Assembly (NCBI GenBank): GCA_944384155.1
Contig: CALWSG010000059.1
Location: 1 to 64,000 of the forward strand
Direction of reading: 5' to 3'
Source: an uncultured Lachnospiraceae bacterium
GTDB lineage: Bacteria > Bacillota > Clostridia > Lachnospirales > Lachnospiraceae
DNA: 64,000 bases
Notes under the pieces: model-generated
Seen by the model: only the letters and a program-made list of their open reading frames with translations
Database searches by the model: none
Told to the model about the DNA's origin: nothing
In this document: positions 35,586 through 44,719 of the stretch, in pieces
Layout of the letters: every line of letters begins with the position of its first letter
Numbering within the stretch: the first letter of the stretch is position 1
Made by a program: the position numbers and the translations under genes

Positions 35586-36221
35586 ATGTATGTAGAGGTT
35601 AAAAATTACAGCAAGGTTATAAAGGGTATAGCTGTGCTTAAGGATATAAATGTAAGATTTGAACAGGGAATAGTATACGGACTTCAAGGCAAAAACGGCT
35701 CAGGGAAAACTATGCTTATGAGAGCTATATGCGGACTTATAAGACCTACTGAGGGAAGCGTTATAATTGACGGCAAGGTATTGGGAAAGGATATGTCCTT
35801 TCCCGAAAGTATCGGCGTACTTATAGAAAATCCGTCATTTCTTGCAAATTGCACAGGCTATGAAAATCTTGAGATATTGGCATCTATTCAGAAGAAAATA
35901 GGTAAAGAAGAAATAGAAGAAACCTTAAGAGCAGTGGGATTGGAGCCGTCGGATAAGAGAAAGTATAAAAAATATTCTCTTGGAATGAAGCAGAAGCTTG
36001 GAATAGCTGCAGCGGTCATGGAGCATCCTGACATTATTATTCTTGATGAGCCTATAAATGCCATAGACGAGGAGGGAGTAGGTCTTGTGGAGGATATATT
36101 GGAGAACGAAAGAAAGCGTGGCGCAGTTATTATTATAGCCTGTCACGATAAGGAAGAAATGGAGAGATTGGCAGATGAGATTATATGCATAGAAGATGGG
36201 AAAATTGCAGAGAAGAAATAA
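35586..36221 (+). CDS. ABC transporter ATP-binding protein
   Basis: 211 residues, RBS AAAGGACGGAGCATT. Walker A GLQGKNGSGKTMLM, signature YSLGMKQKLGIAAAV, Walker B IIILDEPINAID and the H-loop in ACHDKEEME are all present. SLGMKQKLG is the form typical of bacitracin/lantibiotic-type exporters (BcrA/LolD-like drug and peptide systems). Length is short but complete. It supplies energy for the permeases on either side. Confidence 0.88.
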   Translation: MYVEVKNYSKVIKGIAVLKDINVRFEQGIVYGLQGKNGSGKTMLMRAICGLIRPTEGSVIIDGKVLGKDMSFPESIGVLIENPSFLANCTGYENLEILASIQKKIGKEEIEETLRAVGLEPSDKRKYKKYSLGMKQKLGIAAAVMEHPDIIILDEPINAIDEEGVGLVEDILENERKRGAVIIIACHDKEEMERLADEIICIEDGKIAEKK

Positions 36222-36265
36222 AGAGTATAAATAAAGCAATATTAAAAAACAGCGAGGGGGTGTTT

Positions 36266-36982
36266 ATGGCTGTTATGCTTATGACAGCTCTTGTGGCAGT
36301 TACAATGCTGTATAAAAGGTGGCTGTGTGATATATGTTATGTAGATGTGTTTGCCATATATTCGTATGAAAGGCAAAGAGTTATTATTCCATTTGCAGTT
36401 ATGGCAGTAATGTTTTTTATTAAAAACGATTTTAGCAGGAACAGAATAGTAAGGTACACAAAAGTGAGGAGTGTATGGCTTGCAACTGTAAAGAAAATAT
36501 CTGTTATAAGTATTTATTTAACAGGTGTGATTACAGTGACGGCAGGTTTGTGCGGCAAGCTATTTTCATATTGTGAGTTTAATTGGAATCAGCCCTATAC
36601 ATATTTTTGGCAGATGACAGGGGGAAGTGTTGTGGAGAGTGTTTTTTATCCTCTGATTCTATTGGTATTTTTTATATCTATGTTTTTTTCAATATGTATA
36701 TGTGCAGTTGGGGAGTACCTTATGTTTTGGCTTACAGGCTCCCACATAGCAGGTATTTTGGCTGTGCTTGCCATATGCCTTACATCAGAGGAAACCGGTA
36801 TATTTCATAAATATTTTTCAGCAGATTTTACAATATGGACAGACAATATTAACTGGTTTAAGCAGTTAGTGGTTCCAATGGTCATACTGGCGCTGTTGGT
36901 ATTTGCAGGCTGGCTTTTTGTAAAAAATAAGGAGTTTGGAGTTAAGAAAAAGAGGAGATTAATATGCGGGAGGGCAGGTTAA
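36266..36982 (+). CDS. ABC exporter permease (second)
   Basis: Start at 36266 after GAGGGGGTGTTT; the frame is open to an ATG at 36185 inside the ATPase gene, and residues such as KSINKAILKNSEG there could be the real amphipathic N-terminus. About 239 residues with six hydrophobic helices and no motif beyond the general ABC-2 pattern. It overlaps the third permease by 19 bases. Confidence 0.65.
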   Translation: MAVMLMTALVAVTMLYKRWLCDICYVDVFAIYSYERQRVIIPFAVMAVMFFIKNDFSRNRIVRYTKVRSVWLATVKKISVISIYLTGVITVTAGLCGKLFSYCEFNWNQPYTYFWQMTGGSVVESVFYPLILLVFFISMFFSICICAVGEYLMFWLTGSHIAGILAVLAICLTSEETGIFHKYFSADFTIWTDNINWFKQLVVPMVILALLVFAGWLFVKNKEFGVKKKRRLICGRAG

Positions 36983-37794
36983 AGGGTATACACGGAGTGG
37001 CAAATGCCATATGGTATGATTTAAGACAGGGAATTTTAAAAAGATATTATGTTTATTTAATTGCCGCAGTTCCTTTTATTATGCTGTCCCTTCAGGCAGT
37101 ACAAACTATAGAGTTTATCGGTGAAAAGGTAACATTTTTAAATATACTTATAGTAATGTTTAAGGGCTGCATGGAGTTTTTGGGGCAGGATAATAACTTT
37201 CGTATCCCCCTTGAATATATGACCATTATAATAATGTGCAGCCTTATCCATGGCTGGTATGTGAAAAATGAATTTAGGGGAAGAGGAACCCTGGTGGTTT
37301 TGCGAATGAAAAATATGTCTTACTGGTGGCTTGGTAAGTGTGTGTGGGGAATATCCAGTGTTGTTTTATACATGATAACTCTGTATATATGTGTTTTTTT
37401 CATAAATATATTGTGGGGTGATGGGAGCATAGGCTGGACGGAGGGGATAAACAATATTATGGAAAGTCCTATTACGGCAGCAGACAATAAGGATATTGTT
37501 ATGTATACGGTACTGCTGCCCTGTGTTACACTCATTGCAATAACCGGACTTCAGATTTTTATACAGCTTTTGGCGTCTCCTATGGCGGCAATGGTAGTTA
37601 ACATAATAATTATGGTGACATCAGCCTTTGAGTTTAAATGGTATGCAATAGGCAACAATTTCATGCTTTTAAGGAGTAAACTGGTAAGAGAGGACGGAGC
37701 AGAGCTTAAATTTTCCCTTATAATATCTATGGCAGTATTTATACTAACAGCAGTCTTGGGAAAAAGGTATACAGAAAGAAAAGAGCTTTTATAA
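36964..37794 (+). CDS. ABC exporter permease (third)
   Basis: 276 residues with six hydrophobic helices; the N-terminus ANAIWYDLRQGILKRYYVYL is an ABC-2-type entry helix. ENEFRGRG-like VKNEFRGRGTLVVLRMKNMS is the cytoplasmic loop seen in the first permease too. It ends the cluster seven bases before the promoter of the valS leader. Three permeases for one ATPase imply that the pump is not a simple homodimer. Confidence 0.68.
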   Translation: MREGRLKGIHGVANAIWYDLRQGILKRYYVYLIAAVPFIMLSLQAVQTIEFIGEKVTFLNILIVMFKGCMEFLGQDNNFRIPLEYMTIIIMCSLIHGWYVKNEFRGRGTLVVLRMKNMSYWWLGKCVWGISSVVLYMITLYICVFFINILWGDGSIGWTEGINNIMESPITAADNKDIVMYTVLLPCVTLIAITGLQIFIQLLASPMAAMVVNIIIMVTSAFEFKWYAIGNNFMLLRSKLVREDGAELKFSLIISMAVFILTAVLGKRYTERKELL

Positions 37795-37801
37795 AAAACT
37801 G

Positions 37802-37830
37802 TTGACAAATACAGAAACCTTGCGTAAACT
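37802..37830 (+). promoter_or_regulatory. Promoter of the valS leader
   Basis: TTGACA (37802-37807), 17-base spacer, TAAACT (37825-37830). Confidence 0.65.
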
Positions 37831-37849
37831 TACTTTTATAAATATATAA

Positions 37850-38131
37850 ATGTAATGCCAAAGAGGAGTAGGAGAATAACCCTTTAAGAGAGAATGGCTC
37901 ATCGGCTGAAAGGTCATTTAAGGCAGTGTTCTTTGAAGGTAGCTTTGAAACAGCATATCCGAGAAAGCAGTGTTTAAATTTCATTGGAGGTAGGATATGA
38001 CGGCTCGTCACCGTTAAAGGATAAGATAAGTAAAAATCAAGGTGGTACCGCGTTCATTTCGCCCTTGTGATGTGAAAGCCGGTATGACATTATAAAGTAA
38101 AATAAATGGCAGAGCTTTTGCTCTGCTTTTA
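37850..38131 (+). ncRNA. T-box riboswitch controlling valS
   Basis: Stem I begins near AGAGGAGTAGGAG (AGTA element) with the distal loop around AAGAGAGAATGGCTC. GAAG-GTA-GCTTTGAA at 37935-37949 has the layout of a specifier loop, and GTA (37939-37941) is a valine codon, matching the gene downstream. The conserved T-box AAGGTGGTACCGCG is at 38039-38052. A terminator GCAGAGC-TTTT-GCTCTGC with TTTT ends at about 38130. Uncharged tRNA-Val would stabilise the antiterminator and allow valS transcription. Confidence 0.93.
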
Positions 38132-38151
38132 TTTTATCAGATTTTTCACAG

Positions 38152-38208
38152 GGCTGTTTGTGTAAAAACTCACAAATAAGCCTGTTATAAATAGCTTTGA
38201 AATGGAGG
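38152..38208 (+). promoter_or_regulatory. Repeat element copy D: diverged pseudoknot leader before valS
   Basis: Stem 1 is GGCTGTTTGTG (38152-38162) with CACAAATAAGCC (38171-38182). The 8-base loop holds AAAACT (38165-38170), opposite AGCTTT (38193-38198): five of six pairs, with a different sequence from GGAGCG/CGCTCC in copies A and B. GAAAT and then GGAGG (38204-38208) lead to the valS ATG at 38215. It lies downstream of the T-box terminator, so it is present only in full-length valS mRNA. Confidence 0.6.
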
Positions 38209-38214
38209 AACACT

Positions 38215-40854
38215 ATGAAAAAGGAATTGGAAAAGACCTACAATCCTGCCGATATTGAGACAAGGACATATGAAAAATGGCTTAAGAAAAAGTATTTTCA
38301 TGCAGAGGTAAAAAAGGACAAAAAGCCATTTACCATTGTTATGCCGCCTCCAAATATTACGGGACAGCTTCATATGGGTCATGCACTTGACAATACATTG
38401 CAGGATATTATTATCAGAATGAAAAGAATGCAGGGCTATGAGGCACTGTGGCTTCCCGGCACGGACCATGCATCTATAGCAACGGAGGCAAAGGTAGTAG
38501 AGGCAATTAAAAAGGAAGGCTTATCAAAGGAAGATCTTGGCAGGGAAAAGTTTCTTGACAGGGTATGGGATTGGAAAAAGCAGTATGGAGGAAGAATAGT
38601 ATCCCAGCTTAAGAAAATCGGCTCATCATGCGACTGGGACAGAGAACGGTTTACAATGGACGAAGGCTGCAGCAGGGCTGTAAAGGAAGTGTTTGTAAAT
38701 CTTTATAATAAGGGGCTGATTTACAGAGGAGAAAGGATAATAAACTGGTGTCCTAAGTGTCTTACCTCCATATCAGATGCCGAGGTTGAGTATGAGGATC
38801 AGGCAGGACATTTCTGGCATTTAAGATACAAACTGTCTGACGGAAGCGGATATATTAATCTTGCCACAACAAGACCGGAAACACTTTTGGGAGACACTGC
38901 AATAGCAGTAAATCCAAAGGACGAAAGATATAAAAATATTGTTGGAAAGACAGTTGTTCTTCCTATAGTACACAGGGAGATACCTGTAGTTGCAGATGAT
39001 TATGTAGAGATGGACTTTGGAACAGGCGTTGTTAAAATTACTCCTGCACATGACCCTAATGACTTTGAGGTGGGTGCAAGACATAATCTTCCTATTATCA
39101 ATGTAATGACAGATGATGCGAGGATAACAGAGGATTACCCTAAATATGCGGGAATGGACAGATATGAGGCAAGAAAGGCAATTGTTGAGGACCTTGAGGC
39201 AGAAGGAGCTCTGGTAAAGGTTGAGGATTACAGCCACAATGTGGGAACCTGTTACAGATGCGGTACAACAGTAGAGCCAAGAGTATCAAAGCAGTGGTTT
39301 GTTAAGATGAAGCCTTTGGCAGGACCTGCCATAGATGCGGTAAAGAAAAGTGAGACAAGATTTATTCCTCCTCATTTTGAAAAGACATATTTTCACTGGC
39401 TTGAAAATATCAGAGACTGGTGTATATCAAGACAGCTTTGGTGGGGACATCAGATACCTGCATTCTACTGTGACGAATGTGGAGAAACTGTAGTTACGAA
39501 GGAGAATCACACAGTTTGTCCTAAGTGTGGAAAGCCTATGAGACAAGACCCTGACACACTTGATACCTGGTTCTCATCAGCACTGTGGCCGTTTTCAACA
39601 CTTGGATGGCCTGAGAAGACAGAAGAAATGAAATATTTCTATCCTACAAATGTTCTTGTAACAGGATATGATATTATTCCTTTCTGGGTAATGAGAATGA
39701 TGTTTTCAGGTATAGAAAATACAGGGCAGGTACCATTTGATACAGTATTTATACATGGGCTTGTGAGAGATTCTCTTGGAAGAAAAATGAGTAAATCCTT
39801 AGGAAACGGAATAGACCCTCTCGAGGTAATAGAAAAGTACGGTGCAGATGCGTTAAGATTTACCCTTGTAACAGGAAATGCGCCGGGAAATGATATGAGA
39901 TTCTACTGGGAGAGAGTAGAGGCAAGCAGAAACTTTGCAAACAAAGTATGGAATGCATCAAGATTTATAATGATGAATCTTGAGAAGGCAGAAAATGTAA
40001 ATGAAAATGATGCAGAGCTTACAGATGCAGATAAGTGGATAATCTCCAAGATGAATACTCTTGTAAAAGAAGTAACGGAAAATATGGAGAAGTATGAGCT
40101 TGGTGTTGCAGTGTCAAAGCTTTATGATTTTATCTGGGAGGAATTTTGCGACTGGTATATTGAGATGGTTAAGCCAAGGCTTTACAATGATGGGGATACT
40201 ACAAAAAATGCAGCAATATATACTTTGAAGACAGTGCTTATCAATTCATTAAAGCTCCTTCACCCTTATATGCCGTTTATTACAGAGGAAATATTCTGCA
40301 ATCTTCAGGACAAAGAGGAATCAATAATGATTTCAAAGTGGCCTGAATATAAGGAGGAATATAACTTTAAAGATGAAGAGGAAGCTATAGAAATCATAAA
40401 GACGGCAGTGAGAAATATAAGAAACCTTCGTGCTGATATGAATGTGCCGCCAAGCAGAAAGGCAAAGGTATTTGTAGTGTCAGAAAGTGACAGGGTAAAG
40501 GAGATATTTGAAAAAGGCAGTGTGTTCTTTGGAACCCTTGGCTATGCAGGCGAAGTTGTAATACAGTCAGACAAAACGGGAATAGATGATGACGCAGTAT
40601 CAACGGTTATTCCTGAGGCAGTTATATATATGCCGTTTGCGGAGCTTGTAGATATAGACAAGGAGATAGAACGTCTTACAAAGGAAAAGGAAAGACTGAT
40701 AAAGGAGCTTAAGAGAGTTGAAGGTATGCTTGGAAATCCTAACTTTGTAAATAAGGCGCCTGAGGCAAAGATAAATGAGGAGAGGGAAAAGCAAAATAAA
40801 TACTCTCAGATGATGAAGCAGGTAGAGGAAAGACTTAATCATCTTGTTAAATGA
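38215..40854 (+). CDS. valS: Valyl-tRNA synthetase
   Basis: 879 residues. The start at 38215 follows AATGGAGGAACACT; an ATG six codons earlier overlaps the repeat element. Class I signatures are [14 protein letters not shown] (HIGH motif) and [10 protein letters not shown] (KMSKS). The editing domain carries [12 protein letters not shown] and the zinc-ribbon cysteines are in CYRCGT and CDECGE/CPKCGK. The C-terminal coiled coil ([20 protein letters not shown]) binds tRNA-Val. Expression is set by the upstream T-box. Confidence 0.98.
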   Translation: MKKELEKTYNPADIETRTYEKWLKKKYFHAEVKKDKKPFTIVMPPPNITGQLHMGHALDNTLQDIIIRMKRMQGYEALWLPGTDHASIATEAKVVEAIKKEGLSKEDLGREKFLDRVWDWKKQYGGRIVSQLKKIGSSCDWDRERFTMDEGCSRAVKEVFVNLYNKGLIYRGERIINWCPKCLTSISDAEVEYEDQAGHFWHLRYKLSDGSGYINLATTRPETLLGDTAIAVNPKDERYKNIVGKTVVLPIVHREIPVVADDYVEMDFGTGVVKITPAHDPNDFEVGARHNLPIINVMTDDARITEDYPKYAGMDRYEARKAIVEDLEAEGALVKVEDYSHNVGTCYRCGTTVEPRVSKQWFVKMKPLAGPAIDAVKKSETRFIPPHFEKTYFHWLENIRDWCISRQLWWGHQIPAFYCDECGETVVTKENHTVCPKCGKPMRQDPDTLDTWFSSALWPFSTLGWPEKTEEMKYFYPTNVLVTGYDIIPFWVMRMMFSGIENTGQVPFDTVFIHGLVRDSLGRKMSKSLGNGIDPLEVIEKYGADALRFTLVTGNAPGNDMRFYWERVEASRNFANKVWNASRFIMMNLEKAENVNENDAELTDADKWIISKMNTLVKEVTENMEKYELGVAVSKLYDFIWEEFCDWYIEMVKPRLYNDGDTTKNAAIYTLKTVLINSLKLLHPYMPFITEEIFCNLQDKEESIMISKWPEYKEEYNFKDEEEAIEIIKTAVRNIRNLRADMNVPPSRKAKVFVVSESDRVKEIFEKGSVFFGTLGYAGEVVIQSDKTGIDDDAVSTVIPEAVIYMPFAELVDIDKEIERLTKEKERLIKELKRVEGMLGNPNFVNKAPEAKINEEREKQNKYSQMMKQVEERLNHLVK

Positions 40855-40908
40855 TAAAAATGTCAAATAATGCGACAGCAAACAGTTGAATAAAAAAAAC
40901 AATGTGAT

Positions 40909-40948
40909 AAAATGTTAGGGTGAAAGATTTCTTTCACCCTAACATTTT
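40909..40948 (+). terminator. 18-bp perfect hairpin between valS and folC
   Basis: AAAATGTTAGGGTGAAAG (40909-40926) and CTTTCACCCTAACATTTT (40931-40948) pair perfectly around ATTT. The A-rich and T-rich ends allow termination in both directions, although no extra T-tract follows. Confidence 0.75.
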
Positions 40949-40970
40949 GTTGGTAAAAGGAAAAAGGAAA

Positions 40971-42296
40971 ATGACATATGATGAAGCTATAAAATATTTG
41001 TATAATATACCAAGGTTTTCAAAAAAGACAACCTTAGACAATACCGGGGCGATACTTAAGCTTTTGGATAATCCTCAGGAAAAAATAGAATTTTTTCATG
41101 TGGCAGGCTCTAACGGAAAAGGCTCGGTATGTGCATTTATTAACAGTATTCTTATAAATTCAGGTATACATACGGGTCTGTTTACATCTCCCCACCTTGT
41201 CAAGGCAAATGAGAGAATAAGCATAGACGGGGAAAACGTCAGTGACAGTGAGTTTACATGGGCATTTAACCGGGTGTATAACGTAATTAAGGAAAATGAA
41301 AGTTATGGAATAGTTCACCCTTCATTTTTTGAGTTTATATTCCTTATGTGCCTTGTAATATTTAAAAAGAATAATGTTAAGTGTGGGATTATTGAGGTAG
41401 GACTCGGAGGAAGGCTTGATGCCACTAATGTGATAAAAAATCCGGCAGTATCTGTTATTACATCTATAAGTCTTGAGCATACAGAGATACTTGGAGATAC
41501 AATAGGAAAAATTGCAGAAGAAAAAGCAGGGATAATAAAAAAGAGTGTGCCTGTAGTATATGATGGAACAGACAAAGAGGCAGAAAGGATAATAAGGCTG
41601 CGGGCAAAGGAAAAAGGCTCGGAAGTATATCCGGTTTATCCTGAAAATATAAAAATAATAAAAAAAGAAGATAAATATATTGATTTTTCTCTAAATACTG
41701 TTTATTATGATAATGATACCCTTAAAATTCCATTTCCGGCACCCTATCAGACTATAAATGCAGCACTTGCCGGGGTGGCGGTAAAGATAGCGAAAAAAAG
41801 ATGTCATGAGCTTTGTGAACTTTCTGACACAAATATTTATGAGGGAATTAAAAATACAGTCTGGGCAGGAAGAATGGAGCTTATAAAAGATAATAACAGA
41901 AATATCTATATTGATGGGGCACATAATGTCTCAGGCATAAAAAGATTTGTAGAAGCAGTAAACATAATAAAGACAGAGGGAAGAAAATATCTGTTGTTCG
42001 GAGTAGTTAGGGAAAAGGATTATGAGCATATGATACCTATGCTGGTGAAAGGCACAGCATGGGAAAAAATATATATTACAGGTATGAAAACCAGCAGGGG
42101 AACAGATACAAAGCAGCTTAAGCGTATGTTTGAACAGTCAGGTGCATGTAATGTAATATGTGCAGATGCTTCAGGGGAGGCATATGATATGGCGGTAAGC
42201 GAAATGGAAGATAAGGATGTGCTGTTTTGCGCAGGCTCCTTGTACCTTGCAGGAGAAATAAAGAAGCATATAAGAAAAGAGGAAAAGTATGATTAA
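40971..42296 (+). CDS. folC: Folylpolyglutamate synthase/dihydrofolate synthase
   Basis: The start at 40971 follows AAAAGGAAAAAGGAAA; an earlier GTG would translate the terminator hairpin. 441 residues. The Mur-ligase-like ATP loop is VAGSNGKGSVCAF, followed by TGLFTSPHL, NERI, GLGGRLDATN and the C-terminal IDGAHNVSGIKRF. The enzyme adds glutamates to folates in the cytoplasm, and often also makes dihydrofolate from dihydropteroate. Its last bases overlap the start of a 47-residue gene. Confidence 0.95.
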   Translation: MTYDEAIKYLYNIPRFSKKTTLDNTGAILKLLDNPQEKIEFFHVAGSNGKGSVCAFINSILINSGIHTGLFTSPHLVKANERISIDGENVSDSEFTWAFNRVYNVIKENESYGIVHPSFFEFIFLMCLVIFKKNNVKCGIIEVGLGGRLDATNVIKNPAVSVITSISLEHTEILGDTIGKIAEEKAGIIKKSVPVVYDGTDKEAERIIRLRAKEKGSEVYPVYPENIKIIKKEDKYIDFSLNTVYYDNDTLKIPFPAPYQTINAALAGVAVKIAKKRCHELCELSDTNIYEGIKNTVWAGRMELIKDNNRNIYIDGAHNVSGIKRFVEAVNIIKTEGRKYLLFGVVREKDYEHMIPMLVKGTAWEKIYITGMKTSRGTDTKQLKRMFEQSGACNVICADASGEAYDMAVSEMEDKDVLFCAGSLYLAGEIKKHIRKEEKYD

Positions 42297-42432
42297 TTTT
42301 GATGAAGAAATAAAAAAATTTCATCCCAGCCTTGAGATAGACGAGGCAGAGGATGCCATATATAATAACAACATAACTGACCTTACGGATATATTGCTTG
42401 AGATGATGAAGGAAACTGAGGAAAAGAAATAA
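42289..42432 (+). CDS. Small protein, 47 residues, coupled to folC
   Basis: ATG 42289 lies within the final codons of folC, with GAGGAAAAG as ribosome binding site and an overlap of 8 bases. The sequence is MINFDEEIKKFHPSLEIDEA and continues acidic and amphipathic, ending MKETEEKK. It is predicted helical, soluble, without Cys or signal. It lies between folC and a zinc-ribbon/TPR gene with no gap, so it is probably translated. Function unknown; short acidic proteins of this type are annotated near folC in some Lachnospiraceae, but I cannot verify the match. Confidence 0.6.
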   Translation: MINFDEEIKKFHPSLEIDEAEDAIYNNNITDLTDILLEMMKETEEKK

Positions 42433-42449
42433 TTAATTGGAGGCTCTAA

Positions 42450-43823
42450 ATGAGATGCTATAGATGTGGAAGCGTTCTGTCAGAAACAGATTACTGCAAT
42501 AGCTGTGGGACAGATGTTGCTGTGTATAAGAAAATAGTAAGGCTGTCCAACACATATTATAATATGGGCTTGGAAAAGGCTAAAATAAGGGATTTGTCAG
42601 GTGCGGCAGATTTACTCAGACGAAGTGTGAGGATGGATAAAAAAAATATACAGGCAAGAAATCTTTTAGGGCTTGTATATTATGAGATGGGCGAATTTGT
42701 GGAGGCGCTGAGCCAGTGGGTTATAAGCAAGAATATTCAGCCTGATAAGAATGTGGCAGATGAATATTTAAAGGACGCCCAGTCTAATCCAACAAGGCTT
42801 GAGGCAATGAATATGACCATAAAAAAATATAATACAGCGTTAAAATATGCTCTTGAGGGAAGTGACGATTTAGGAATTATACAGTTAAAAAAGGTAATAA
42901 ACTTAAATCCTAAGTTCGTAAAGGCATATCAGCTTTTATCACTTCTTTATATGAAAAAAGAGGAGTATGGAAGGGCAAAAAAGTATCTTAATAAGTCGCT
43001 TACCATAGATTACAACAATACATTAAGCAAGAAGTATTTAGGAGAGATAGAAAAGCTTACAGAGGGAAATGATACAAAGCGTGTAAAAGAGGAGAAGGAA
43101 AGACAGGCATTAAGCGGAAATGATGTCATTATACCGGAGACAGGATATAAGGATATAAATTATGGTGTGATGCAGTTTGTCACAATAATTGTGGGTATAT
43201 TGATAGGTGCCGCAATGGTATATTTTCTTATAACACCTGCCAAGGAAAACAGGGCAACGGCAGAGTATAAAGAAACAATTAATGATTATTCCGATAATAT
43301 TTCAAAGCTGAATATTACAATTAATGAGCTTCAAAGCAATATAGACGCATTAACTGCGGAAAATGAAAGCCTTGCCGCACAGGTGACGGAGGCAGAGTCT
43401 GCGAAAGATATAGAAAGTGCATATACTGCCATAATAGAGGCGGCAGTTTTATATGCAAGGGACGATAATGTAAATGCAGCGCTTAAGCTTATGGAAATTA
43501 CTGATTTGACGGGCAAGAGCCAGACATATACAGACCTTTACAATGAGCTTAAGTCAAAGACATATGAAGAAGCATACAGAAGCTATTATAATCAGGCATA
43601 TCAGGCAGAAAATTCATCAAGGTATCAGGATGCCATAGATGCATTTCTGGTATGTGAGAAGGTACAGCCTGAAAATCCGGAAATACTTTATCATTTGGGA
43701 AAAAATTATACTATGTTAAATAACGGCGAGGCAGACGAGAATGCAATAGCATATTATAACAAGGTTATACAGGTTGCGCCTAATTCAGAATTTGCCGGCT
43801 GGTCAAGACAATATGTTCAATAG
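42450..43823 (+). CDS. Zinc-ribbon, TPR and coiled-coil membrane protein
   Basis: 457 residues, RBS ATTGGAGGCTCTAA. An N-terminal zinc ribbon (CYRCGSVLSETDYCNSCG, four Cys) is followed by TPR helices (about 30-210: ARNLLGLVYYEMGEFVEALS, AYQLLSLLYMKKEEYGRAKK). A single membrane helix (about 242-262, FVTIIVGILIGAAMVYFL) leads to a coiled coil (NIDALTAENESLAAQ) and then a second TPR group outside (about 320-450). It probably organises proteins across the membrane. No enzyme motif. Confidence 0.8.
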   Translation: MRCYRCGSVLSETDYCNSCGTDVAVYKKIVRLSNTYYNMGLEKAKIRDLSGAADLLRRSVRMDKKNIQARNLLGLVYYEMGEFVEALSQWVISKNIQPDKNVADEYLKDAQSNPTRLEAMNMTIKKYNTALKYALEGSDDLGIIQLKKVINLNPKFVKAYQLLSLLYMKKEEYGRAKKYLNKSLTIDYNNTLSKKYLGEIEKLTEGNDTKRVKEEKERQALSGNDVIIPETGYKDINYGVMQFVTIIVGILIGAAMVYFLITPAKENRATAEYKETINDYSDNISKLNITINELQSNIDALTAENESLAAQVTEAESAKDIESAYTAIIEAAVLYARDDNVNAALKLMEITDLTGKSQTYTDLYNELKSKTYEEAYRSYYNQAYQAENSSRYQDAIDAFLVCEKVQPENPEILYHLGKNYTMLNNGEADENAIAYYNKVIQVAPNSEFAGWSRQYVQ

Positions 43824-43843
43824 GAATACATTTTACGTAAGAT

Positions 43844-43878
43844 AAGGATAACCGAAATAAGGTTATCCTTTTATTTTA
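43844..43878 (+). terminator. Terminator after the TPR gene
   Basis: AAGGATAACC (43844-43853), loop GAAATA, GGTTATCCTT (43861-43870), then TTATTTTA. Confidence 0.88.
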
Positions 43879-43904
43879 TATATAAAATTAAATGGAGGAT
43901 TATT

Positions 43905-44228
43905 ATGGAACAACAGTTGACAAAGTATAGTATTAGCGGAGATACTATGGTGGTGGAGCTTACAAAGGAATTAGACCATCATAATTCAGTATCAATAAGG
44001 GAGGAGATTGACAGGCAGATATACAACGGCAAGGTGAAAAATATTATATTTGATTTTAAAAATACAACCTTTATGGATAGCTCAGGGGTGGGAGTGATAC
44101 TTGGAAGACACAGGATACTAAAAAACGTAGGGGGAGTTATTGCCGTTACAAATGTCAATAAAGCTGTGGACAGGCTTTTTATGATTTCAGGTCTTTATAA
44201 AATAGTGGAAAAAAGCAGTGAAATTTAA
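43905..44228 (+). CDS. spoIIAA: Anti-sigma-F factor antagonist
   Basis: 107 residues, STAS domain, RBS ATGGAGGATTATT. The phosphorylated serine is in FMDSSGVGVILGRHR. In sporulation this protein, once dephosphorylated, binds SpoIIAB and releases sigma-F in the forespore. First gene of the conserved three-gene spoIIA operon. Confidence 0.96.
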   Translation: MEQQLTKYSISGDTMVVELTKELDHHNSVSIREEIDRQIYNGKVKNIIFDFKNTTFMDSSGVGVILGRHRILKNVGGVIAVTNVNKAVDRLFMISGLYKIVEKSSEI

Positions 44229-44276
44229 AATATTAAACAAAATCACATTTAACAAGCGAAGGGAGTATAAGTTATT

Positions 44277-44702
44277 ATGTATAGAAACAGAATGTATTTA
44301 GAGTTTGAGAGCAAATCTGAAAACGAAAAGTTTGCAAGAGTTACAGTGGCAGCATTTGTCACCAGATTAAACCCTATTTTGGAAGAACTGGCAGATATAA
44401 AGACGGCGGTGTCCGAGGCAGTGACAAATGCTATTGTACACGGATATAACGGCGGTGATGGAACTGTAGGTCTTGAATGTATTATAGAGGATAATGTTCT
44501 TACGGTAATAGTTGAGGATAAGGGAGTGGGAATACCGGATATAGAGAAGGCAAAAAAGCCTCTGTACACAACAAAGCCTGAGCAGGACCGCTCGGGAATG
44601 GGATTTATGTTTATGGAGGTATTTATGGATGAGATGGAGGTTATTTCACAGGTAGGCAAGGGAACCAAGGTTATAATGAAGAAGGCAATAGGAGCAAAAT
44701 AA
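44277..44702 (+). CDS. spoIIAB: Anti-sigma-F factor, serine kinase
   Basis: 141 residues, RBS GAAGGGAGTATAAGTTATT. The GHKL ATPase motifs are [15 protein letters not shown] (N box), [14 protein letters not shown] and [14 protein letters not shown]. SpoIIAB binds and inhibits sigma-F and phosphorylates SpoIIAA. It lies between its two partners in the operon, 48 bases after spoIIAA. Confidence 0.96.
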   Translation: MYRNRMYLEFESKSENEKFARVTVAAFVTRLNPILEELADIKTAVSEAVTNAIVHGYNGGDGTVGLECIIEDNVLTVIVEDKGVGIPDIEKAKKPLYTTKPEQDRSGMGFMFMEVFMDEMEVISQVGKGTKVIMKKAIGAK

Positions 44703-44719
44703 ATCAGAGGTAAGGCATT

